NCBI GenBank assembly: GCA_046351235.1
Contig: JAXLYV010000014.1
Location: 3,193 to 67,192, forward strand
Length of the DNA: 64,000 bases
Origin: JBBSAT01 sp046351235
GTDB taxonomy: Bacteria; Myxococcota_A; Polyangia; Polyangiales; Sandaracinaceae
Reading direction: 5' to 3'
A model generated the notes under the pieces. It worked only from the letters and a program-made list of their open reading frames with translations, was not told where the DNA came from and did not search any database. Position numbers and translations under genes: made by a program. Of this stretch, positions 17,876-26,683 are shown one piece after another. Position 1 is the stretch's first letter. Each line of letters begins with the position of its first letter.

Positions 17876-19285
17876 ATGCAGCTCCGCCCCTTCGCTTTCT
17901 TCTCGCTCGTGGTCGCGCTCGCGGTCACTCCCGCGTGCAGCGCGCTCGTGGCTCCGGACACCTCTCGCCTCGGAGGCAGCGACGGGGCGGTCTCCGGTCA
18001 CGACGGCGGCGGTGGCGGCGTCGATGCCGGCATGGGTCACGACGGCGGCGGTGGCGACGGTGGTGGCGGGGGATGCGCCACGGGCTGCGACGACGGAATC
18101 CCGTGCACGACGGATGCGTGCGACACGGCGCGCAGCACCTGCACGCACACCCCCGACGACGCCGTGTGCGGCGCGGGCATGCGCTGCGCGGTGCAGGCCG
18201 GCTGCGTCGCGATGCAGTGCGCGAGCGACGCGGAGTGCAGCGACGGGAACGCGTGCAACGGGATGGAGCGCTGCCAGCCCGGCTCGGGCGGCTCCGATCC
18301 GCGGACGGGATGTCGCTCGTCGGACCCGCTCGACTGCGCCGACGGGTCGGACTGCACGCAGGACTCCTGTGATCCCGCGACGGGCTGTGTCCACGCGCCG
18401 ATCCCGGACTTCTGTGACGACGGCTTCGCGTGCACGGCCGACTCGTGCGGAGCGGACGGCTGCGTGCACGAGACGAACGACGCCGCGTGCAGCGGCGGCT
18501 GCCTCGTCGGCGCGCGCTGTGACGTGAACGCCGGCTGCGTGGGCGGTGCGCCGATGAGCTGTCCGGCCGACGGCAATCCGTGCACCACGGACCCGACGAC
18601 GTGCGATCCGGGCACGGGCACCTGCCTCCATCCGCCTCGCGACGACGACGGTGACGGCTTCGCCATCGAGACCGCGGTCAACCAGGCGGGCATGACGGTC
18701 ACCTGCGAGGGCGGGACGGACTGCGACGACACCGATCCCGACGTGAGCCCGAACGGGATCGAGGTCTGCAATGCCATCGACGACGACTGCAACGGCCTCG
18801 TGGACGACGGCGACGTCTGCGGGATGACGGGCCCCGATGGCTGCTCGACCGCGACGGCGCTGACGCCCGGCGTGCCGACGGTCGCTTCGACGGCCGGCCT
18901 CCGCGACGACTTCGCGACCAGCTGCGGCGGTCGCGGCTCGCCGGATGCCGTGTACTACGTCGACATCCCCGGCGGCGTGCTGACGGGTGCCGTGGACGTG
19001 ATCCTGACGACGGATGCGCCCGAGACGACCTACGACACCGTGCTCGGCACGTACCTCGCGACGGGTGTGACGGGGCGCTGCCCGACCACGCAGTTCGGGT
19101 TCAACAACCGCTGCAACGACGACATCACACCCGCGAACACGAACAGCCGCGTCACGGTCTGCGTCAACGGCAGCATCGTCACGGCCGGGGCTCGCCTCTT
19201 CGTCCTCGTCGACGGCGCCGCGAACGAGTCGGGCGCCTACTCGGTGACGGCGCAGATCATGCCGCGCAGCACGCCCTGCAACTGA
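17876..19285 (+). CDS. Cys-rich lipoprotein with one MopE-type repeat
   Basis: A 469-residue predicted lipoprotein. The signal peptide (QLRPFAFFSLVVALAVTPAC) ends at lipid Cys about 21 and is followed by a Gly/Asp-rich spacer (GHDGGGGG repeated). Residues from about 60 to 280 are Cys-rich with units such as CDDGIPCTTDACD and CADGSDCTQDSCDPATGCVH, typical of myxobacterial surface proteins with DxCT-DxC repeats. A single MopE-like unit DTDPDVSPNGIEVCNAIDDD occurs at about 280-300. The C-terminal 150 residues form a beta-rich domain (GPDGCSTATALTPGV to the end). Start decided by GGAGG at 17864-17868, seven bases before the ATG at 17876. Function unknown. Confidence 0.75.
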   Translation: MQLRPFAFFSLVVALAVTPACSALVAPDTSRLGGSDGAVSGHDGGGGGVDAGMGHDGGGGDGGGGGCATGCDDGIPCTTDACDTARSTCTHTPDDAVCGAGMRCAVQAGCVAMQCASDAECSDGNACNGMERCQPGSGGSDPRTGCRSSDPLDCADGSDCTQDSCDPATGCVHAPIPDFCDDGFACTADSCGADGCVHETNDAACSGGCLVGARCDVNAGCVGGAPMSCPADGNPCTTDPTTCDPGTGTCLHPPRDDDGDGFAIETAVNQAGMTVTCEGGTDCDDTDPDVSPNGIEVCNAIDDDCNGLVDDGDVCGMTGPDGCSTATALTPGVPTVASTAGLRDDFATSCGGRGSPDAVYYVDIPGGVLTGAVDVILTTDAPETTYDTVLGTYLATGVTGRCPTTQFGFNNRCNDDITPANTNSRVTVCVNGSIVTAGARLFVLVDGAANESGAYSVTAQIMPRSTPCN

Positions 19286-19427
19286 CGCACGCGGCTCGGG
19301 TCGTGCGGGGGGGCGCGGGAGGGGGCGCGCGCGCCGCGCGATCCGGGCCCCTGATCGCACGTTCCGCGCTCCTCCCTCTCGCAGCGGACTTGGCGAGCCG
19401 CCGCGATTTCTGTGAACATGGCCGGCA

Positions 19428-22400
19428 GTGGCCGAAGTGAACGACGCGATCCGCCCGACGCTCCTCATGGTGGGGCGGGGCGAGGCGATGGACGCCGCGC
19501 TCAAGGTCGCGCTCGACCGTCACGGGCTGCGCGTCGCCGAGTCGAGCGCCGAGGTGAAGACGGCGGTCCGCACGATCGCGCCCGACGTCGTCCTGCTCGT
19601 GGGGGATGCGGCGGCGGACGGCGGGCGCGTGGTCCTCGACGCGCTCGCGACCGACGCCGTGACCAACGTCGTCCCGGTCATCGTCCTCGGGCCGGCCGAG
19701 AAGCTCGACGGTCGCCTCACCGCCTTCCGCGCCGGCGCCGTCGCGGTCGTGCCGCGCACGGCCAGCGCCGATCAGATCGCGACCCGCATCGCCGTCGTCG
19801 CACGGGAGATCGCCGAGCGCGGCGAGGCCCGCCCCGACGAGCTCGGAGAAGCGACCTTCGACGAGCTCGTGACGATGGTCGCGAGCGAGCTGCGCTCGGG
19901 CATCCTCTCGGTGGGCCGCCAGCGCGGTGGCCAGAGCAACGAGGCGATGCGCATCGTGCTCGGCGCCGGGCGCCCGGTCGCCGATGCGGTCGAGGAGTTC
20001 GTGCGCAAGCTGCGCCCGCTCGTCTCCCGCGCCGAGCCGCTCACGTACGAGCTCCATGCGAGCGCGGGCGGCCCCGTGGGGCTGCTCGACGCCGAGCCGG
20101 CAGGCCGCGGCGATCTCTCGATCCTGCAAGGCCTGCGCGTGATCCTCGTCGACAGCGACGCGTCGCGCGCCGACACGCTCGCGCAGGAGCTCCGCTCGCG
20201 CGGCGCCGTCGTCGCGGTCGCCGATCCCAGCGCGCGCGGGATCGAGCGCGCGCGCGGGCTCGACCCCCAGGTCGTCATCGTGGACGCCGCCGGCATGGAC
20301 GGCGAGGGCTTCGAGGTGGTGCGCGCGATCCGGCGCGACCTGCGCCTGCGCTGGGCGGCGATGCTCGTCGCGCCCTGGGCCGAGATCTGGCCCGAGAACG
20401 CCGCGACGCCCGATCTCGCCGAGCTCGCCCTGCGGCTCATGCCGCTCGTGGTCCACGACCGCGAGCTGCGCGTGCGGGCGACCGCGGAGGCGAAGTTCGA
20501 CGCGCGCCTCGAGGTCATCGGGCCGAGCCGCATGCTGCGCGTGCTCGCCTCGCTGCCGGGGCCCTTCCACGTCCACGTGCAGTCGCGGAAGGCTTCGGTC
20601 GAGATCGACGTCGCCGAAGGGCTCATCGTGGGCGCGAAGGCGACGCGCGCGGCGGGCGACGGGCTCGAGGGAACGCGCGCGCTGGCGGCGCTGCTCGCGA
20701 TGGCGAGCGCGCGCGTGAGCATCGAGCGGCGACCGAACCCGGCGACGGCGAACGTGATGGCGCCGGTCGAGGAGGCGCTCGCGCGCGCCAGCCAGGAGGT
20801 GGCACCGATTCCGGTGTCGCAGCCGCCGCCCCCGCCGAGCGCGACGTCGAAGCCGGGCAAGCGATCGCCGTTCCCGACGGCCTCCGAGGTGACGCGCGTC
20901 GTGCTCGACGACGATGGCGACAGCTCGGGCCCGCTCCGGCCTCCGATCGCGCCACGGACGCGCGCGAACCAACCCTCGAGCCACGCGAGCTCGCGCGATC
21001 TCCGCTGGGGCGAGTCCGAGCATGGCGCCGGGCCGCCGCCTGCGACGAGCGCGGGCGAGGCCGCGGCTTCGCCCTCGCAGGTGGGCGCCGTTCCGCAAGG
21101 CGTCTTCTCCGGCACGGGCGCGAGCGCGCCGAAGATGCCGGCCGTGCTCGGCAAGTCCCCGACGCGCACGGGCGCCGCGGCGAGCGCGTTCGGCGACGCG
21201 AAGCCGACCGACCGATACGATCTGCCCGTGCCCTCGGCGGCGCGCGGAGGCGAGGGCGACAAGCTCGACAAGCCCTTCTTCCCTGCCGTGACACCCGCGG
21301 CGCCGCCGCGTCGCGACGATGCGACCGTGCGCGTGCACGGCGAAGACCTCGCGCGCGCGAGAGACGGCGCCCCCTCCGTCCCGCTGCCGAGCAAGCTCGA
21401 GCCGAAGAAGTCGTCGTCGCCCGGCTTCCCGGCGGCGCCTGCGGCGCGCGTCGAGCTTCCGCTCGGCACGAAGGGCTCTTCGCCGGGATTCGTCGGCGCG
21501 CCCTCCGCGAAGGCGCCGGTGCCAGCACGAACCGGTCTCCCGCTCGGCATGGTGAGCTCGTCGCCGGGCACGGCCTCGTCGCCCGCGCCCGCCGCCTCCG
21601 CGCAGAGCTCCTCCCCGGGTGGCGTGGAGCCGCCCGCGCTCGTGGCGGCCCCGCCCACGCTCGTGCCGACGCCCGAGCCCTCGCCCGCGGCATCGCCCGC
21701 GGGACCGCGCCCACCGGGCCGGAAGCAGACGTTGGTGATGGGCGCGCTCCAGGGCATCGCGCGCCCCGCGCCGGTGATGCCGACGCCGCCCGTGCCGGTG
21801 CCGAGCTCCGCGATCGTGCCGCGCTCGCCGACGGTCACGATGGGCTCGGTCGAGGGGGAAGCGCCGCACTCGGCGCCGCCGCCGCCCGAGCCTTCGGCAG
21901 CGCCGTCGCCGATCACGACCATGAGCGCCTCGCTCGAGGACGAGGCGAGCGACGATCCGCTCTTCGCGGACGGAAAGTCGAAGCTCGCGAGTGGAGAGCA
22001 CGAGAGCGAGCCGCCTTCCGCGCCCGCGCCCGCGCCCGCGCTGACGACGGGCGAGCACACGAGCCCGAGCACGCGCCCGTTCGTGCCGGACGGCGAGGCC
22101 ATGAAGGAGCCGGTGGGCGCGCCACCCGTCCCCGACACCGCGCTGATCGCGCCGCCCACACCGCGCGCGCGTCCGAAGGTGGAGGCCCCGCCACCGAGCG
22201 CCGAGCCCCCGCCCGCGATGGATGAACACGCGCCGGTGGGCTCGCTCGCGATGAGCCTGCCGCCTGCGGCGCCGACGCCGGTGCTCACGCCCTCGCGCTC
22301 CGACGCGACCCCGCTCGGCGTCATCAGCATGCCGGCGCCGCCGTCGGGGGTGCCGACGGGATCGAACCGCCCTCCCGCCGCGCCGGCGGGGGGCACGGGT

Positions 22401-23096
22401 CGCGGGATCGCGTGGGTGCTCGTCGGTCTCGGCGTGCTCGCGCTCCTCGGGGCCGCGGCGTTCGTCGCGTACCAGCGCCAGGACGAGCTGCGCGCGCTCC
22501 TCGGCGGCGAGGGCAGCACGGTGGTGGCGGTCGCGCTCGACGCGGGTGCGGTGCCTTCGATCGAGATCGATGCGGGCACAGCCACGGCGCTCGGCGCGGG
22601 CACCGGCAGCGCGCCCGAGGCGGCGGTCGACGCGGGCGTCGCGCCGAGCGACGCGTGGGTCGAGGCGCCCGATGCGTGGGCCGCGCCGGCCGAGGACGCC
22701 GCCGTCGTGGCGGAGCCCGACGCGTGGGCCGCCGAGGAAGTGGCCGAGGCGACCCCGAGCGAGGGCACGAGCGCGCTCGATCTCGTCGAGCAGGCGAGCC
22801 ACGCGCCGCCGGAGCAGGCCGAGACGCTGCTGCGGCGCGCGCTGACGGTCGATCCGCGCGAGCACCACGCGGCGCTCGCGCTGGCGGAGCTCCTGATGCA
22901 CCGGCACGCGCCGGCCGAGGCCGTTCCGCTCTACGAGCTCGTGGTGCGCCGACGCCCGGGCCGCGCCGAGTACCGCGTCGATCTCGGCGACGCGCGCCGC
23001 GATGCCGGCGACGCCGAGGGCGCGCGCGCCGCCTGGCGCGAGGCGCTCGAGATCGATCCCGACAACGCCGACGCGCACGAGCGGCTCGGGCAGTAG
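19428..23096 (+). CDS. Long regulatory-scaffold protein: degenerate receivers, Pro-rich linker, membrane segment, TPR
   Basis: A 1222-residue protein starting at GTG 19428. Residues about 10-130 and 233-345 fold-match response-regulator receivers, but both look degenerate: the first lacks the phospho-acceptor Asp (PDVVLLVGDAA), and the second keeps VIVDAAGMDGEGF but lacks the Lys at the fourth strand (AAMLVAPW). A PatA/DUF4388-like region may lie between and after them. From about 455 to 985 it is low-complexity, rich in Pro, Ala, Ser and Glu. A single membrane segment follows (IAWVLVGLGVLALLGAAAFV, about 992-1011), then a short linker and TPR-like helices to the end (EQAETLLRRALTVDPREHHA). 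The topology suggests a cytoplasmic sensor part and a periplasmic TPR tail. Confidence 0.75.
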   Translation: MAEVNDAIRPTLLMVGRGEAMDAALKVALDRHGLRVAESSAEVKTAVRTIAPDVVLLVGDAAADGGRVVLDALATDAVTNVVPVIVLGPAEKLDGRLTAFRAGAVAVVPRTASADQIATRIAVVAREIAERGEARPDELGEATFDELVTMVASELRSGILSVGRQRGGQSNEAMRIVLGAGRPVADAVEEFVRKLRPLVSRAEPLTYELHASAGGPVGLLDAEPAGRGDLSILQGLRVILVDSDASRADTLAQELRSRGAVVAVADPSARGIERARGLDPQVVIVDAAGMDGEGFEVVRAIRRDLRLRWAAMLVAPWAEIWPENAATPDLAELALRLMPLVVHDRELRVRATAEAKFDARLEVIGPSRMLRVLASLPGPFHVHVQSRKASVEIDVAEGLIVGAKATRAAGDGLEGTRALAALLAMASARVSIERRPNPATANVMAPVEEALARASQEVAPIPVSQPPPPPSATSKPGKRSPFPTASEVTRVVLDDDGDSSGPLRPPIAPRTRANQPSSHASSRDLRWGESEHGAGPPPATSAGEAAASPSQVGAVPQGVFSGTGASAPKMPAVLGKSPTRTGAAASAFGDAKPTDRYDLPVPSAARGGEGDKLDKPFFPAVTPAAPPRRDDATVRVHGEDLARARDGAPSVPLPSKLEPKKSSSPGFPAAPAARVELPLGTKGSSPGFVGAPSAKAPVPARTGLPLGMVSSSPGTASSPAPAASAQSSSPGGVEPPALVAAPPTLVPTPEPSPAASPAGPRPPGRKQTLVMGALQGIARPAPVMPTPPVPVPSSAIVPRSPTVTMGSVEGEAPHSAPPPPEPSAAPSPITTMSASLEDEASDDPLFADGKSKLASGEHESEPPSAPAPAPALTTGEHTSPSTRPFVPDGEAMKEPVGAPPVPDTALIAPPTPRARPKVEAPPPSAEPPPAMDEHAPVGSLAMSLPPAAPTPVLTPSRSDATPLGVISMPAPPSGVPTGSNRPPAAPAGGTGRGIAWVLVGLGVLALLGAAAFVAYQRQDELRALLGGEGSTVVAVALDAGAVPSIEIDAGTATALGAGTGSAPEAAVDAGVAPSDAWVEAPDAWAAPAEDAAVVAEPDAWAAEEVAEATPSEGTSALDLVEQASHAPPEQAETLLRRALTVDPREHHAALALAELLMHRHAPAEAVPLYELVVRRRPGRAEYRVDLGDARRDAGDAEGARAAWREALEIDPDNADAHERLGQ

Positions 23097-23111
23097 CCTC
23101 GTCGCGGCCCT

Positions 23112-23747
23112 TCAGCGCTTGGGCGCGCGCGCGAGCAGCTGCAGCATCGCGGCGCCCGCGCGCGGCAGATCGATCGGCGCGTCGAGCTCCATCATCGTCT
23201 GTCCCCCGATGATCGCCGCGAGGAGGATCGTCGCGACGTCGTTCGCGCCCACGTCGCGGCGCAGCGTGCCTTCTTCCTGGCTCGCCTCCACGACCTGCGC
23301 GACGCGTGTGATCGAGTCGGCGACGAGCGCCACGTAGCGGGCGCGGATCTTCTTGCTGCGCGCGCACGCGTCGAGCAGCTGGTGAGGCTTGGGGCCGCTC
23401 TTGCGCGTGAGCGGGTAGGCGCCCGAGGCGACCGCGCCGAGGAAGCGGCCCACGACCGCCTCGAAGGTCGGCGGCTCTTCGCCAGGGCGCGCCGGCCCGA
23501 GCACCGCGTCGAGAAAGGGAAGGCCCTCGCGCTCCATGACCGCGACCATGAAGTCGTCGCGGTCCTCGAAGTGCACGTAGAACGCGCCACGCGTGAAGCC
23601 GGCGCGCTCGCAGATCGCGTCGAGGCTCGGCCCGTCGAGCCCGTGCGCGGCGAAGAGCTCGGCGCCTGCGTCGAGCAGCTTCTCGCGGGTCTCGGCCATC
23701 GCCTCGGTGCGCGGTCGCGGCGTCTTGGGGCTCGCTTTCGGCTTCAT
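23112..23747 (-). CDS. TetR-family transcriptional regulator
   Basis: A regulator of about 211 residues with the N-terminal HTH SLDAICERAGFTRGAFYVHF (residues about 41-60) and a variable C-terminal ligand domain. The longer ATG at 23783 would place coding sequence through one of two palindromic operators, so the ATG at 23747 (KPKASPKTPRP) is preferred. It is divergent from an unknown gene and an SDR epimerase gene. The two operator palindromes between the starts fit autorepression and repression of that divergent pair, the usual TetR layout. The ligand is unknown. Confidence 0.88.
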   Translation of the reverse strand: MKPKASPKTPRPRTEAMAETREKLLDAGAELFAAHGLDGPSLDAICERAGFTRGAFYVHFEDRDDFMVAVMEREGLPFLDAVLGPARPGEEPPTFEAVVGRFLGAVASGAYPLTRKSGPKPHQLLDACARSKKIRARYVALVADSITRVAQVVEASQEEGTLRRDVGANDVATILLAAIIGGQTMMELDAPIDLPRAGAAMLQLLARAPKR

Positions 23748-23754
23748 CGCGTTG

Positions 23755-23772
23755 ACATACGGCGTCGTATGT
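23755..23772. promoter_or_regulatory. Palindromic operator 1 (TetR)
   Basis: Perfect inverted repeat ACATACG-gcgt-CGTATGT (7-bp arms, 4-bp spacer), starting 8 bp in front of the TetR start codon. A plus-strand TTGACA at 23752-23757 overlaps its left arm and could be a -35 for the divergent genes, although I see no good -10 at the right distance. Arms share the core CATACG/CGTATG with operator 2, which strongly suggests one regulator binds both. Confidence 0.75.
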
Positions 23773-23784
23773 GAGAAGTCCATT

Positions 23785-23806
23785 TCACATACGGGCTCGT
23801 ATGTGA
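23785..23806. promoter_or_regulatory. Palindromic operator 2 (TetR)
   Basis: Perfect inverted repeat TCACATACG-ggct-CGTATGTGA (9-bp arms, 4-bp spacer). The centre lies 32 bp from the centre of operator 1, about three helical turns, so dimers bound at both sites would face the same side of the DNA. Located 25 bp before the start codon of the divergent unknown gene. Confidence 0.78.
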
Positions 23807-23830
23807 GCCCGCCTGCGCTGGAGGATGCCC

Positions 23831-24376
23831 ATGGACGCCGCCCTCGTGCTCGAGCCCGCCACCCCGCACGCGCCGCCGCGCATCACGCGCCGGCTCGCCC
23901 GCCTCGACGATCTCGTCTTCCTCGAGCACGACGAGCTGCGTCTGCTCTACGAGGGCGCGCCCGCGCCAGCGCTCACGGATCTCGAGGGTCCGCTGCGCGG
24001 GCGCATGCTCGCGGTTCCCGCGCTGCCCGACGTCGTCACGGCGCTGCCGCGCGCGTGGGCGCGGACGGGCACCTTCCCGTGGCGAGGCAAGACCTTCCTC
24101 CCGCGCACCGCGAAGGACGGCGAGGGCATCAACCGCGTCGGCTCCGATCGCGTCTCGCTCTTCCGCTTCACCACGCGCCTCGCGCCCTCCCGTCACGACC
24201 GCGCGCCCGTGCTCGAGCTCGACTACGACCACCGCGGCAACCCGGGCTTCATCCGCCGCATCGAGGACGAGGTGCGCACGATCGCGCCCGGGCTCTGGCT
24301 CGGGCAGGCTTGGCTGCGCGCCGGCGGCAAGAAGCACTTCGTGCTCTGGTTCGCGCTGACGAGCGCGCCGCGGTGA
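23831..24376 (+). CDS. Hypothetical protein under TetR control
   Basis: A 181-residue soluble protein with no recognised family. It has a hydrophobic-charged pattern such as RLARLDDLVFLEHDELRLLY and GINRVGSDRVSLFRFTTRLA, and a C-terminal WLRAGGKKHFVLWFALT strand, suggesting a small alpha/beta protein. An ATG at 23825 is in frame, but GGAGG at 23820-23824 touches it and lies six bases before the ATG at 23831, which is preferred. Its stop overlaps the start of the epimerase gene (TGATG), so the two are translationally coupled. The pair is probably induced when the TetR ligand is present. Confidence 0.6.
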   Translation: MDAALVLEPATPHAPPRITRRLARLDDLVFLEHDELRLLYEGAPAPALTDLEGPLRGRMLAVPALPDVVTALPRAWARTGTFPWRGKTFLPRTAKDGEGINRVGSDRVSLFRFTTRLAPSRHDRAPVLELDYDHRGNPGFIRRIEDEVRTIAPGLWLGQAWLRAGGKKHFVLWFALTSAPR

Positions 24377-25443
24377 TGCGCGCGCTCGTCACCGGCGCGG
24401 GCGGCTTCGTCGGCGGGCACGTCGTCCGCACGCTGCTCGCGGCGGGTCATCGCGTGCGCGCGCTCGTGCTGCCGCGCGAGCCGCGCACGAACCTCGCAGG
24501 GCTCGACGTGGAGATCGCGGTCGGGGACGTGACCGACCGCGGATCGCTCGCCGCCGCGATGCGTGGCGTCGACGCGGTGTTCCACGTCGCCGCCGTGTAC
24601 GCGCTCTGGCTGCGGGACCCCGAGCGGATGTGGCAGGTGAACGTCCAGGGCACGCGCAACGTGCTCGAGCTCGCGCACGAGCGGCGCCTGCGCGTGGTGC
24701 ACACGAGCTCGATCGCGCGCTTCGGCGGGCAGGGCCGCGGCCATCGCGCCACCGAAGCGAGCCCCTTCTGCCTCGGCGCGACCGGCGATCGCTACTCGAT
24801 CAGCAAGAACGCCGCGCACGAGGTCGCGGTGCGCGCGGCGCGCGAGGGCCGAGACGTGGTGATCGCCGCGCCGTGCGGCCCGATCGGTCCGGGCGACGTC
24901 GCGCCGACGCCGACCGGCAAGCTCCTGCTCGCCTGCCTCTCCCTGCCGATCGTCACGGTGACGCGCACGGTCACGAACTTCGTCGACGTGCGAGAGGTCG
25001 CGCTCGCGCATCTGCGCGCGTTCGAGCGCGGCCGCCCGGGCGACGTGTTCCTCGTCGGTCATCGTGATCTCTCGCTCGCCGAGCTCGCGCGCCTCGCGCT
25101 GCGGGCGCTCGGACGGGAAGGGCGCCCGGTGGTCGAGGTGCCGACGGCCCTCGCGCTCGCCGCCGGCCATGCCGCCGAGCGGATCGCCGGCCTGACGGGG
25201 CGCTCCCCCGTCCTCACGGCGAGCGCGGCGAAGATCGCGGCGCTCGGCCTCGCCGCCGACACCTCGGTCGCGGCGCGCGCTCTCTCGCTCCCGGGCACGC
25301 CGATCGAGACGTCGATCGCCGACGCGCTCTCGTGGTTCGAGCGCCACGGCTACCTCGCGCGCGTCACCCCGTTCGTCGCGATCTCGCCGCTCGCTCAGCC
25401 CTCGGCGGGCCGGAACTCGAGCGCGACGCCGTTCATGCAGTAG
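24376..25443 (+). CDS. NAD-dependent epimerase/dehydratase (extended SDR, HpnA-like)
   Basis: A 355-residue extended short-chain dehydrogenase. The Rossmann motif GAGGFVGGHV is at about residues 7-16, the catalytic pair is in YSISKNAAHE, and the TSSIARFG strand carries the conserved Ser. The phrase FHVAAVYALWLRDPERMWQV resembles hopanoid-associated epimerase HpnA and dihydroflavonol-reductase-like proteins; no hopanoid genes are in the window, so this remains a similarity. The ATG at 24376 overlaps the preceding stop. The last 49 bp overlap the 3' end of convergent msrB, making the final residues unusual; the domain itself appears complete before that. Confidence 0.88.
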   Translation: MRALVTGAGGFVGGHVVRTLLAAGHRVRALVLPREPRTNLAGLDVEIAVGDVTDRGSLAAAMRGVDAVFHVAAVYALWLRDPERMWQVNVQGTRNVLELAHERRLRVVHTSSIARFGGQGRGHRATEASPFCLGATGDRYSISKNAAHEVAVRAAREGRDVVIAAPCGPIGPGDVAPTPTGKLLLACLSLPIVTVTRTVTNFVDVREVALAHLRAFERGRPGDVFLVGHRDLSLAELARLALRALGREGRPVVEVPTALALAAGHAAERIAGLTGRSPVLTASAAKIAALGLAADTSVAARALSLPGTPIETSIADALSWFERHGYLARVTPFVAISPLAQPSAGRNSSATPFMQ

Positions 25444-25952
25444 CGCAGGCCCGTGGGCGGCGGCCCGTCCGGGAACACGTGGCCGAGGTGGCCATCGCAG
25501 CGCGCGCACGAGACGGCGGTGCGGATCATCCCGAGCGAGACGTCGGCCGACTCGCGCACGCGCCCCTCGAGCGGGCGGTTGAACGAGGGCCAGCCGGTGC
25601 CGGACTCGAACTTCTCCTCCGCCTCGAAGAGCGGCGCGCCACATCCCGCGCAGAAGAACGTGCCGGCGCGGTGCTCGCGCAAGAGCGCGCACGTGCCGGC
25701 GCGCTCGGTGCCTTCCTGACGCAGCACGCGGTACTGCTCCTGGGTGAGGCGGCGACGCCACTCCTCGTCCGAGAGCTCGAGGCGCGAGCCCACGGGCGGC
25801 GGAGGATCGGTGACGTACGAGACCGGCGCCGTGGGCCCGGGCCAGCTGCCCGATTGGCCTTCGCCGACCGAGGGCTCGCCACACGCCACGCCGAGGACGG
25901 AGGTGCCGAGGGCCGAGGTGCCGAGGAGCCGGAGGAGGTCGCGACGGTTCAT
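25395..25952 (-). CDS. msrB: Peptide-methionine (R)-S-oxide reductase, exported
   Basis: A 185-residue MsrB that reduces methionine-R-sulfoxide in proteins. The zinc site is visible as two CxxC pairs (Cys 101/104 in CAGC and 149/152 in CARC), with GHLGHVFPDGP and the catalytic Cys172 in RYCMNG. The N-terminus has a twin-arginine-like RRDLLRLLG followed by a hydrophobic stretch and a lipobox-like LGVAC (Cys 24), so it is probably an exported lipoprotein repairing envelope proteins, unlike the usual cytoplasmic form. The 3' end overlaps the convergent epimerase gene by 49 bp. Confidence 0.93.
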   Translation of the reverse strand: MNRRDLLRLLGTSALGTSVLGVACGEPSVGEGQSGSWPGPTAPVSYVTDPPPPVGSRLELSDEEWRRRLTQEQYRVLRQEGTERAGTCALLREHRAGTFFCAGCGAPLFEAEEKFESGTGWPSFNRPLEGRVRESADVSLGMIRTAVSCARCDGHLGHVFPDGPPPTGLRYCMNGVALEFRPAEG

Positions 25953-26000
25953 GCCTCTTCGTTCGCGCCGGCCGCGGCCGGCGTTACGCGGCCGCGCGCG

Positions 26001-26618
26001 TCAGATCCTGCCCGTCCGGAGGAGGGCCTCGGCGAGCGGGGCCATGCGCACGCGCCGGTGGCGCTCTGCGAGCGCGATCCCGAGCAGCGCGCGCTTGGAC
26101 TTCTCGAGCTCGTCGTTGACGATCACGTAGTCGAAGAAGCCGTAGTGCTCGATCTCCACCTGTGCGTGCTTGAAGCGCCGCTCGATCACCTCGGGCGAGT
26201 CGGTGGCGCGGCCCTCGAGACGCTTGCGCAGGATCTCGAGCGAGGGCGGCAGCACGAACACGCCGATCGCCTCGGGTCGCGTGGCCTTGATCTGGCGGGC
26301 GCCCTGGTAGTCGATGTCGAAGACGATGCCGCGCTTGCCTTGCGCGCGCGCGCGCTCGAGCTCGGCGAGGCTCGTGCCGTAGAGGTTGCCGTGCACCTCG
26401 GCCCACTCGGCGAAGCCGCCCGAGGCGCGCACGAGCTCGAACGTCGCGCGGTCGACGAAGTGGTAGTGCTCTCCGTTCGTCTCGCCCGCGCGTGGCTTGC
26501 GCGTCGTGTGCGAGACCGAGAACGTGTAGTCCGGCAGCTGCTCGAGCAGGTACTTCGTGAGCGTCGTCTTTCCGGCGCCCGAGGGAGAGCTGAGGATCAG
26601 CAGGATGAGGTCGTCCAT
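26001..26618 (-). CDS. gmk: Guanylate kinase
   Basis: A 205-residue kinase that phosphorylates GMP to GDP using ATP. P-loop SSPSGAGKTT lies at about residues 10-19, followed by the GMP-binding region SHTTRKPRAGETNGEHYHF and the conserved GNLYGTS and FDIDYQGARQI. Length is normal for bacterial Gmk. It is divergent from a UbiA-type gene; 48 bp of non-coding sequence separate its stop from the msrB start on the same strand. Confidence 0.95.
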   Translation of the reverse strand: MDDLILLILSSPSGAGKTTLTKYLLEQLPDYTFSVSHTTRKPRAGETNGEHYHFVDRATFELVRASGGFAEWAEVHGNLYGTSLAELERARAQGKRGIVFDIDYQGARQIKATRPEAIGVFVLPPSLEILRKRLEGRATDSPEVIERRFKHAQVEIEHYGFFDYVIVNDELEKSKRALLGIALAERHRRVRMAPLAEALLRTGRI

Positions 26619-26683
26619 CGCAGAGCGCCCACTGTAGCGCGAGCGTGCCGGTGGATCGCGCGCGCGCGTGCTACGTCCTTCTC

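Noticed and set aside
19286..19427. Possible small RNA or terminator in the G-rich stretch before the receiver-scaffold gene
   Set aside because: The sequence is only a biased G/C run (gggggggcgcgggaggggg) with no stable paired arms that I could draw.
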